Part shown: piece after piece, positions 1 to 6,041 of the stretch | Layout of the letters: each line of letters starts with the position of its first letter | Position numbering within the stretch: position 1 is the first letter of the stretch | Origin: Bacteroidales bacterium | GTDB taxonomy: Bacteria; Bacteroidota; Bacteroidia; Bacteroidales; NBLH01 | Assembly: GCA_027083715.1 (NCBI GenBank) | Contig: JALWNR010000184.1 | Coordinates: 1-6,165, forward strand | Length of the DNA stretch: 6,165 nucleotides | Direction of reading: 5' to 3' | Position numbers and translations under genes: made by a program | The notes under the pieces: generated by a model | Database searches by the model: none | What the model saw: the letters and a program-made list of their open reading frames with translations, nothing else | What the model was told of the DNA's origin: nothing

Positions 1-1
1 T

Positions 2-589
2 AAAGCACTGAGCGATATTACCTGTACCTCATCAAATGCAAAGCAAATTGTAGAGAGCTTGCCGGAGGATCAAAAAATTATTTTTGCACCCGATAAAAAT
101 CTGGGAAATTACATCAACAGCGTAACCGGCAGAGATATGCTTTTGTGGGACGGTGAGTGCCATGTACACGATCAGTTTTCACTGGAAGGTATTTTAAAAC
201 TAAAAGAGGAACATCCTGATGCTAAAATACTTGCACATCCTGAATGTCCGAAACCCATTTTACTGATTGCCGATCATGTAGGTTCTACTTCCTCCTTGCT
301 TAAATTTTCGCAAACGGATAAAAACCGGGAATACATTGTGGTAACTGAATCGGGTATTTTGCACGAAATGCAATTAAAAAATCCCGAAAAAACTTTCCAC
401 GTTGCACCCTCGGATAATGCAGAATGTATGTGTAGCGATTGTAATTTTATGAAACTAAATAGTTTAGAAAAAATTTACAGCTGCTTGAAAGACGAAAGTA
501 ATGAAATTAGCCTTGACCCTTTAATTAGCGAAAAAGCTAAAAACCCGATTGTACGTATGTTGGAAATTTCGGAGCAACTGGGTTTGTAA
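2..589 (+). CDS. nadA: Quinolinate synthase NadA, C-terminal part (5' end outside window)
   Basis: Quinolinate synthase condenses iminoaspartate with dihydroxyacetone phosphate to give quinolinate in de novo NAD synthesis, using a [4Fe-4S] cluster in the cytoplasm. The reading frame is open from base 2, so the gene enters from the left; 195 codons remain of a protein usually 300-350 residues long. Frame-continuous sequence before the TTG at 59 reads KALSDITCTSSNA, typical NadA, so that TTG is an internal Leu codon and not a start. Visible family marks are APDKNLG, WDGECHVHD (Cys at 158-160, matching E. coli Cys200), the HPE motif (236-244), GSTS, and CMCSDCNFMKLN, whose last Cys (440-442) matches E. 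coli Cys297. The first cluster Cys (E. coli Cys113) lies upstream of the window. The CxxC within the last motif matches the pair reported to form a disulfide in the E. coli enzyme. The stop is TAA at 587-589. Identification is from remembered family motifs and is very secure. Confidence 0.97.
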   Translation, partial: KALSDITCTSSNAKQIVESLPEDQKIIFAPDKNLGNYINSVTGRDMLLWDGECHVHDQFSLEGILKLKEEHPDAKILAHPECPKPILLIADHVGSTSSLLKFSQTDKNREYIVVTESGILHEMQLKNPEKTFHVAPSDNAECMCSDCNFMKLNSLEKIYSCLKDESNEISLDPLISEKAKNPIVRMLEISEQLGL

Positions 590-613
590 ACTTGTTATTT
601 TAAAGTCTTATTT

Positions 614-632
614 TTAACAAATAGCTTGTTAA
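614..632. promoter_or_regulatory. Palindrome TTAACAA-N5-TTGTTAA in the nadA-rrf2 spacer
   Basis: The arms TTAACAA (614-620) and TTGTTAA (626-632) are perfect complements around the 5-nt centre ATAGC. A third copy of the half-site, TTGTTA, lies at 592-597 directly after the nadA stop, giving half-sites at 592, 615 and 626. The palindrome lies about 45 bp upstream of the -7 element of the Rrf2 gene. It could be an operator for that regulator or another protein, or a weak stem that ends nadA transcription. No T-run follows it on the plus strand, so it is not a classical intrinsic terminator. The function is inferred only. Confidence 0.4.
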
Positions 633-676
633 GTTACAATGAGATATAAAGAATTATAGATATTAAAATAATTTAT

Positions 677-684
677 TATCTTTG
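677..684 (+). promoter_or_regulatory. Bacteroidota-type -7 promoter element for the Rrf2 gene
   Basis: TATCTTTG matches the TAnnTTTG -7 consensus of the Bacteroidota housekeeping sigma factor exactly. It lies 19 bp before the ATG at 704, implying a leader of roughly 14 nt. No convincing TTTG/TTG -33 element is present at the usual spacing of about 20 bp, so the promoter may be weak or helped by an activator. The same octamer precedes the VanZ-like gene on the other strand. Confidence 0.6.
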
Positions 685-703
685 TCGCTAAAATAAAGAT
701 TTT

Positions 704-1144
704 ATGCTTTCAAATACCTGTAAATACGCCATAAGAGCAGTTTTGTATCTGGCTATAAATGAGGATGGTTCAAAAATTGGCATTAAACGCATTTCGGAAG
801 ATTTAGAAATGCCTACTCCATTTCTTGGTAAAATTTTACAAGTTTTATCAAAAAACAAATTGTTAAATTCTACTAAAGGACCCCACGGAGGTTTCAGTTT
901 GGGCAAAGATGCTCATGATATAAGTTTGCTGGATATTGTTGAAATTATTGACGGTTTAGATTTTTTCCATAATTGTGTAATAGGAGTACGTATTTGTGAA
1001 GATGATCCGGAAAAGAAAAAATTATGTCCTTTTCATAATGAATTAGATCCTTTGCGCGATAAACTATATTCCCAATTTAAAGCATTAAGTATCGGGCAGT
1101 TTAGAGATGGAGTGAAAGATATTAATGTCGTGTTAAATCTGTAA
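704..1144 (+). CDS. Rrf2-family transcriptional regulator with probable Fe-S cluster site
   Basis: This 146-residue protein is a normal-length Rrf2 regulator, the family of IscR, NsrR and RsrR. An N-terminal winged helix-turn-helix spans about residues 1-65: CKYAIRAVLYLA, then helices around ISEDLEMPTPFLGKIL, then the wing with the family signature GPHGGFSL. A dimerisation helix follows. The C-terminal sensor loop has Cys91, Cys98, Cys108 and His111 (C-x6-C-x9-C-x2-H, ending in CPFH), the pattern that holds a [2Fe-2S] or [4Fe-4S] cluster in family members. Retention of all three Cys argues for an active redox, iron or NO sensor; which signal it reads cannot be told from sequence. The start at ATG 704 fits the short leader after the -7 element. 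It follows nadA in the same direction after 114 bp, with its own promoter element. Its last 23 bp overlap the 3' end of the opposing VanZ-like gene. Many Rrf2 proteins regulate their own gene, so the upstream palindrome is a candidate site. Confidence 0.93.
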   Translation: MLSNTCKYAIRAVLYLAINEDGSKIGIKRISEDLEMPTPFLGKILQVLSKNKLLNSTKGPHGGFSLGKDAHDISLLDIVEIIDGLDFFHNCVIGVRICEDDPEKKKLCPFHNELDPLRDKLYSQFKALSIGQFRDGVKDINVVLNL

Positions 1145-1508
1145 AAAAAATCTTTTTATAAATGTACCATGCCACAAATGCTCCTATTGTATTTGCCAAC
1201 ATATCAAATATTTCCAGACTGCGATAAGTAGTAAGGCTAAATTGAAAAAATTCCATCAGGATACCGTAAAATATTGAAATAGACAAGGGGAGCCATTGTT
1301 TCCCTTTTTTGTTGTATTCGCTTAATATTAAAAAACTAAAAATTGCATATATGCCAAAATGTGCAATTTTATCACTGTAGGGAAACAGTAGCTCCTTTAA
1401 AGTTTCGTTATCGTTTAAATTGGCAAGGCTCAGATACAGTATAATCATTGCCCAAATGATGCTTTTAAAATATTTTCTTACAAAATTTTGATTATTAGAT
1501 TTATCCAT
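1122..1508 (-). CDS. VanZ-like small integral membrane protein
   Basis: The protein has 128 residues if started at the ATG at 1508-1506. About four membrane helices are visible: residues 14-31, 48-64, 72-91 and 105-121. Family marks are DKIAHFGIY (46-54), GILMEFFQF (82-90, with Glu86 and Gln89) and the RSLEIFDMLANTIGA stretch (96-110), matching the VanZ pattern DKxxH, GxxxExxQ, RxxxxxDxxANxxGA. VanZ itself gives low-level teicoplanin resistance, but most chromosomal relatives have no assigned role, so resistance should not be assumed. A TTG codon at 1523 would add five residues, but it would lie almost at the transcription start predicted from the -7 element at 1538-1531, so the ATG is preferred. 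The gene converges on the Rrf2 gene with a 23-bp tail-to-tail overlap and diverges from the large fusion gene. Confidence 0.9.
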   Translation of the reverse strand: MDKSNNQNFVRKYFKSIIWAMIILYLSLANLNDNETLKELLFPYSDKIAHFGIYAIFSFLILSEYNKKGKQWLPLSISIFYGILMEFFQFSLTTYRSLEIFDMLANTIGAFVAWYIYKKIFFTDLTRH

Positions 1509-1526
1509 TTTAGCATATTTCAAATT

Positions 1527-1558
1527 TTTGCAAAGATAGGCAGAAATTAGTATATTGG
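1527..1558 (+). promoter_or_regulatory. Possible promoter for the large fusion gene
   Basis: TTTG at 1527-1530 is followed after 20 bp by TATATTGG at 1551-1558, one mismatch from TAnnTTTG, which is the correct spacing for a Bacteroidota -33/-7 pair. Transcription would begin near 1564 and give a leader of about 80 nt before the ATG at 1644. The pair encloses the opposite-strand -7 element of the VanZ-like gene. The mismatch makes this call tentative. Confidence 0.35.
1531..1538 (-). promoter_or_regulatory. -7 promoter element for the VanZ-like gene
   Basis: On the minus strand these bases read TATCTTTG, an exact TAnnTTTG match and identical to the element before the Rrf2 gene. It lies 22 bp upstream of the ATG at 1508, implying a leader of roughly 17 nt. 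No TTG-type -33 element is seen at about 20 bp spacing. Confidence 0.6.
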
Positions 1559-1580
1559 TGAATTGTTATGGACAGGGTGC

Positions 1581-1606
1581 TAGGTACAGAATACTGTGAG
1601 AACCTA
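1581..1606 (+). other. Hairpin in the leader of the large fusion gene
   Basis: TAGGT-ACAG (1581-1589) can pair with CTGT (1594-1597) and ACCTA (1602-1606), giving nine base pairs with a 4-nt AATA loop and a 4-nt bulge (GAGA, 1598-1601) on the 3' side. It ends 37 bases before the ATG at 1644 and would lie in the mRNA leader if the promoter at 1527-1558 is used. There is no T-run, so it is not an intrinsic terminator. It does not resemble a riboswitch class that I recognise. Confidence 0.35.
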
Positions 1607-1643
1607 CAACCGGAAACTAAAAACTATATAAAAAATACATACT

Positions 1644-4600
1644 ATGAAATACAGAATATCCGCAAAAAAACTTATTGAAAATCTTAGAAACGAGTCAATT
1701 AATACCTGGTTTGATTTAAGTTTATTCATTGATCGCTTTCGCGAAGCAAAAAATATGGATAAAGAATATTTTACCGGTAGCTTTGATGAGTATAAAAAAT
1801 ATTTGCAGGATTCAGGCATTGCTTTTCTTACTTTTTATTATTCGGTAGATGGAGTAACCATTGAAGTAGAAAAGTATGCAAAAATTTTTCGTGAACTTTT
1901 TAACACAAAAATACATTACATAGCCGGAGCTTTTTATCCCGAAAGTAAACAACTGATACATCCTGATACTCAGAAATTTGAAATACCTGAATGTAACGGT
2001 TTTGACGACTGGAAATTCTATAATGATTTTTTTCATACCAAATTGGAGCGCGGCGGCGAACGCTACAACAGCCTGATTATTGAATTTTGGGATGAGGTAT
2101 TAGGTATTGTTGAAAAAATGGCAAATTATATTGAACAAAACAAAATTGGAATATTGTATTTATTAAACGTTTGCTCCAATCCGGGAAATGTGTCTTACTG
2201 CCTTGCCAGCATACTTGTTTCTGAATTTATGGGAATTCCGGTAATTAACAACAGCCATGATTTTTATTGGGAAGGTGGTAATAGTGAGGTAGATAAGCGC
2301 ATTAAACATTTACCCGACGGGCCGCGTGATTTCTTTTTTACCAACAGCCACATCGGTGAGTTTTTTACACTTTTGGAAAATTTGTTTCCGTGGCAATCAA
2401 AAATTTGGATGAGTATCCAAATCAACCGAAGACAATCCGAACATGTGATTAATATCAACGGACATAATCCTGCAAATGTACTGGAAATAGGTACTGCAGT
2501 GGATTTAGATAAATACTCGAACAATACCAAGCGCAAAAAACTGGAAACATTGGTTCAGTTTGAAAAAGTATTCAGCAAAAACAGCAAAAGGCTGGTTGCC
2601 TACTCTGTGGATGGAGTAATTGAAAATGAGCTGGTTGATATGGAAGATCCGCATCCTATACTCATCGGAAACAAAACCAAAATATTTAAAAATTTTGTGG
2701 ATGAAAATATTATTTTTCTGCAACCTACGCGCATTGTATCGCGAAAGCGTATTGAGGTAGGTTTCCGGCTGGTAAAGGAATTATTTGAATCAAAACGTTT
2801 TTTGAATAAATTTCAGGAATCGCCCAATTTAAAGCTCACTATTTTGGTAACCGGACCCATTCCTCCCGGACAAAATGCCTATTTTATCAAGCTGATTAAA
2901 CGATTTAAAGAACTTTTGGATTCATTTCCTGAGGAAAAAGCAGATTTAATACATCTAGGCTTTATGTTCAGTGAGTTTGATAAAAAATCGTTTAAAAAAC
3001 ATTTTCCTTTTCCGATTGGGATCCCCGAATTGTATAATATTGCTTCTTTAATTCTATTGCCCAGCAAAACAGAGGGTAGGGGACTGCCTATTATTGAAGC
3101 AGCTGCCAGCGGAGTACCAATTTTTTGCCGAAGATATTATCCCGAAAATGTTTATTCTGAGGTAATTGGCGAGCATTTGCCCGAATCTGACCGTTTGAAA
3201 GTAATTGAATACGATGGAAAAAAAATCACGTCGCAACATGTGGAAATGATAACCCAAAGGGTGTTTTTTGCGCATAAATACCGACGCGAAATCAGGCATA
3301 ATAAAAAGGTGGTTCAAAAACGTTACAGTATTCCGGCACTGAGCGATAATTTACTCGAAATTGTGCGCAGGCTCTACATCCAGTTATTGCCTACCGATAA
3401 AATGATTGATTATGTACGAAAATCATTGCAACATTATAAAAAAATCAACGAACAAGATACTGATTTGATTGATAAACTGGTAAATACGGAAAACCGTTAT
3501 TTTTTGCAAGGCTATGGTAATCTGACCTTTATGCTTTATCTGAAGTCCTTAATCGATCCTTCTTATTTCAGAGTGGAAGAACAACGCATTCGCGGACGCA
3601 TTATGGAATTTGCCCGTAATCTGGTAATGACCGATTTGGAACATCAGGAGGTAGCAAAAGAAAAGATATGCAGATTTTACAATTCTGTGGATATGATGTT
3701 TAAATATCACGAAGGAGAACAAAGTATCCGGCACGACCATTCGTTTTCGTACCGGCACAGAAATAAAAATTACTATCCTTATCAGGATTATACTTTTCAG
3801 GAGCTTACGGGCTTAATCAATATGATGCACCGAGATATTATCCAACCAGATTATCATATACGCATTGATACCAGTTCGCATTTTTTTACCAATTGGGATT
3901 TGGCGGTTTCGCAAATTACCTCATCGTACAAAATTGAAATTGATAACCGTAAATTCCTGCGCGACCGCCTGCGCGAAAACGTACCGATTGCCTATTTTCC
4001 GGGTAAATACATTTCGTACGAATTGGAGCTTTTTGCTTTGCAATCCATCAGGTATAAATTAAAAATACCTGTTGCAGAACCACTTACACATGAACATTTC
4101 GAGGATTTAAAAATAAAACTATCGCCAGTTTATATTTTTGCACTGGAAGATTCGCTGGTGGGCTGGTCGCGTGTGGACGAAATAAAAAGATACATTTACG
4201 AAGGCGAAGAAGAAGATTTACGCATTTTGTACGAAGAAGGATTGTTAAAAATAGTCCCGACCAAACAATTTTCGGTTGGTTTAAATATCAAGCAATTAGG
4301 ACACGAAGCATTGAAAGTATTGCTTAAAATCAAAAACGAAAACGGTTTTATCATCACAACGCGCAGCAATTCTGCCTTGATGACTGATATTTTAGATATT
4401 GACAAGTTCCATATTGGCTCGGTACGTACCGAAATTGCTTCAAATATTATGGGTATCCCGAAAGGAAGCGGATATATTCAGTATGTTCCGGCAGGAGTGC
4501 GCACTTGTTTGGCTTATCCTACGCCCGTGCAAACCGCTAAAGACTTTGCCGATGCTCTGAACGGTGATTTGTTTATGTATTTGTGCAATGAATTTGGAGA

Positions 4601-5813
4601 AAAAAAGGTGATGGAATTTATCCGCGAGGATGCTTTGACTAATGGAAATCCCATTCGGAAAGTATTACGAAATATAAAGCAAAAGTCAGGAAATCAGGAT
4701 ATTATAGAGCATAATCAACTATCAGGTATTCATGCTGATGGTTTGCCATACAGCGGTGCCTATGCAAAAATACGCATCAAAAGTGCCGAAAATATTAAAT
4801 TTGCCATTATTTCGTCAAAATCGGGTACTAAAACCGTAACTAAATTTATTCATGATTTTACCAAAGGTGAAAATCTAAAGGTAAGAGTAGGGTGGAACGG
4901 AGGCTACATTCTGAATCCTGAGTTGGTGGGTAAATTAGGCTTATCGGAAGATTTTATCGGCTCGCCGCTCGGATTGATTATTTCGAACGGACAAGTACTT
5001 TCACCGCCTTTGTTTAACAAGGCAGCTTTGCTGATAGATAAAAATTCAAAGCCGGATATTCAGTTGGTTTCCTCCTCAAAGGGTTTTAAATTTAGCCTTG
5101 GCGGAAAAGATTTTGTTTTGAGTGCCGCGCAGCACAATCTTAAAAACCCTGATAAGATTGCCAAAACAGATGTATGTTTTTACGATTTAATGTTTGATCA
5201 GGAAAATTTTTATGCAAAAGACCGTATTGTTTTGCGTTTATCGGGCAATAGAGTAGTAGAAATAATTGATAATGAAGAAAATACAGAATTATATCCGGTA
5301 GGACTAAGTATTTCTTTCCGTAAAGATGTTTTTCCTGAAAATGTAACAGCAGGAGCAGAGCTGAAGTTTTATTTTGAGCAGTTTAAAGATATAGTTCAGG
5401 CGGTTGAGGCAGGCCCCTTATTGCTGGATAGGGGAGAAGAAGCCATTAATATGGAATTGGAAGGCTGGAAAACACAAAACTCCATAAAAACACAGGCTGC
5501 CCGATTGGATTATACCGATATGCGCGGACCAAAAATTGCAGTAGGCATTGATAATGAGGATAATATATTTGTATTGACCATCAACGGACGCATACGTGAG
5601 AGCGTGGGAGCCACGCATACGGATATGGCAGCAATTTTAAAAAAATACGGTATGATTAAGGCAATGGGCTTTGATCCGGGCGGAAGCAGTACATTGGTTG
5701 TTGATGGCGAAACGCTGAATATCTCACCTTATAATAAAAATTACGAAGAAAATATTTATGCTTTGCCTCCGCAACCAAGGGCGGTTGCCAATGCGGTGTT
5801 GATTTATGAGTGA
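1644..5813 (+). CDS. Large fusion protein: GT4-like glycosyltransferase, unknown middle region, phosphodiester glycosidase domain
   Basis: This is a protein of 1389 residues with three parts. Residues about 55-580 form a GT-B glycosyltransferase of GT4 type: an N-terminal Rossmann half with DGVTIEV (69-75) and the acceptor-side NSHDFYWEGG (203-212, His205), then a donor half beginning near FLQPTRIVSRKRIE (358-371), with VTGP (402-405) and the E-x7-E nucleotide-sugar motif Glu477-GRGLPII-Glu485. Residues about 585-1020 match no family that I know; they start helical, include a His-rich stretch (689-746) and contain a GSGYIQYVPAGVRT segment (941-954). Residues about 1030-1389 resemble phosphodiester glycosidases (NAGPA/DUF2233), the family of the enzyme that uncovers mannose-6-phosphate: WNGGY (1084-1088), SPLGLIISNGQVLSPP (1107-1122), AGPLLL (1256-1261), RGPKIAVGID (1294-1303), DPGGSST (1344-1350) and PRAVANAVL (1378-1386). 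No signal peptide or membrane helix is visible, so a cytoplasmic location is likely. The start is ATG 1644, with no Shine-Dalgarno; Met38 is an alternative but would trim the N-terminal extension. The end domains are confident; substrate and product are unknown. Confidence 0.9.
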   Translation: MKYRISAKKLIENLRNESINTWFDLSLFIDRFREAKNMDKEYFTGSFDEYKKYLQDSGIAFLTFYYSVDGVTIEVEKYAKIFRELFNTKIHYIAGAFYPESKQLIHPDTQKFEIPECNGFDDWKFYNDFFHTKLERGGERYNSLIIEFWDEVLGIVEKMANYIEQNKIGILYLLNVCSNPGNVSYCLASILVSEFMGIPVINNSHDFYWEGGNSEVDKRIKHLPDGPRDFFFTNSHIGEFFTLLENLFPWQSKIWMSIQINRRQSEHVININGHNPANVLEIGTAVDLDKYSNNTKRKKLETLVQFEKVFSKNSKRLVAYSVDGVIENELVDMEDPHPILIGNKTKIFKNFVDENIIFLQPTRIVSRKRIEVGFRLVKELFESKRFLNKFQESPNLKLTILVTGPIPPGQNAYFIKLIKRFKELLDSFPEEKADLIHLGFMFSEFDKKSFKKHFPFPIGIPELYNIASLILLPSKTEGRGLPIIEAAASGVPIFCRRYYPENVYSEVIGEHLPESDRLKVIEYDGKKITSQHVEMITQRVFFAHKYRREIRHNKKVVQKRYSIPALSDNLLEIVRRLYIQLLPTDKMIDYVRKSLQHYKKINEQDTDLIDKLVNTENRYFLQGYGNLTFMLYLKSLIDPSYFRVEEQRIRGRIMEFARNLVMTDLEHQEVAKEKICRFYNSVDMMFKYHEGEQSIRHDHSFSYRHRNKNYYPYQDYTFQELTGLINMMHRDIIQPDYHIRIDTSSHFFTNWDLAVSQITSSYKIEIDNRKFLRDRLRENVPIAYFPGKYISYELELFALQSIRYKLKIPVAEPLTHEHFEDLKIKLSPVYIFALEDSLVGWSRVDEIKRYIYEGEEEDLRILYEEGLLKIVPTKQFSVGLNIKQLGHEALKVLLKIKNENGFIITTRSNSALMTDILDIDKFHIGSVRTEIASNIMGIPKGSGYIQYVPAGVRTCLAYPTPVQTAKDFADALNGDLFMYLCNEFGEKKVMEFIREDALTNGNPIRKVLRNIKQKSGNQDIIEHNQLSGIHADGLPYSGAYAKIRIKSAENIKFAIISSKSGTKTVTKFIHDFTKGENLKVRVGWNGGYILNPELVGKLGLSEDFIGSPLGLIISNGQVLSPPLFNKAALLIDKNSKPDIQLVSSSKGFKFSLGGKDFVLSAAQHNLKNPDKIAKTDVCFYDLMFDQENFYAKDRIVLRLSGNRVVEIIDNEENTELYPVGLSISFRKDVFPENVTAGAELKFYFEQFKDIVQAVEAGPLLLDRGEEAINMELEGWKTQNSIKTQAARLDYTDMRGPKIAVGIDNEDNIFVLTINGRIRESVGATHTDMAAILKKYGMIKAMGFDPGGSSTLVVDGETLNISPYNKNYEENIYALPPQPRAVANAVLIYE

Positions 5814-5899
5814 AAATGCCTGAACAATGTAATGGTAGCGTTTTTTATAGAGCCTTAAATCCACAGACTTTACTATAAATATCAAATTTTAAACTAATT

Positions 5900-5978
5900 A
5901 GTCCTGACAGGGTTAACCAAAAAAATTGAAAGCAAATAGATTTAACTTACTAATAATCAACTAAACCCTGTCAGGACT
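5900..5978. repeat. Perfect 15-bp inverted repeat with 49-bp spacer
   Basis: AGTCCTGACAGGGTT (5900-5914) and AACCCTGTCAGGACT (5964-5978) are exact reverse complements, and they are the most GC-rich part of this AT-rich spacer. Each arm is itself partly symmetric around CCTG-A-CAGG, so it could also be a protein-binding site. As RNA it would form a 15-bp stem with a long AT-rich loop. No T-run follows the right arm, so it is not a standard terminator, although it could stabilise the 3' end of the large gene's mRNA 86 bp after its stop. It may be one copy of a dispersed intergenic repeat. Confidence 0.85.
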
Positions 5979-6020
5979 TGCAGAATTAAGGCACAATAAT
6001 AATTTAAAATCAACATTATA

Positions 6021-6041
6021 CATTTTTTATGGCAAAAAATG
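6021..6041. repeat. Short perfect AT hairpin
   Basis: CATTTTTT (6021-6028) and AAAAAATG (6034-6041) are complementary around the loop ATGGC. The stem has only one G-C pair, and the T-rich run TATTTTTATAG follows it. It lies in the part of the right arm of the nested repeats that has no counterpart in the left arm. It might act as a weak transcription terminator in either direction or be simple A/T-run coincidence. Confidence 0.35.

Noticed and set aside
59..589. A shorter nadA reading frame starting at the TTG at 59
   Set aside because: The frame stays open to base 2 and the upstream residues (SDITCTSSNA) are typical NadA sequence, so the gene is cut by the window edge and TTG is an internal Leu codon.
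1142..1158. TAAAAA-N5-TTTTTA as a bidirectional terminator between the convergent genes
   Set aside because: The stem has no G-C pairs and the bases code for Lys-Lys-Ile-Phe-Phe near the end of the VanZ-like protein, so A/T runs there are explained by codon content.
1122..1523. A longer VanZ-like protein from the TTG at 1523
   Set aside because: The TTG would fall almost at the transcription start predicted from the -7 element at 1538-1531; the ATG at 1508 leaves a normal short leader and keeps all family motifs.
1571..1578. GACAGGGT shared between the divergent promoter region and the 15-bp repeat arm (5906-5913)
   Set aside because: Only eight bases match and the flanks differ; a match of this length is not unlikely in a 6-kb window.
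1842..2618. The SVDGV peptide occurring twice in the glycosyltransferase (residues 67-71 and 321-325)
   Set aside because: The matching segment is five residues with dissimilar flanks, so there is no support for an internal duplication.
1812..5618. Several 60-90 codon ORFs on the minus strand, and one plus-strand ORF at 3865-4062, within the large gene
   Set aside because: They lie entirely in other frames of a coding region with clear domain content and show no recognisable protein features.
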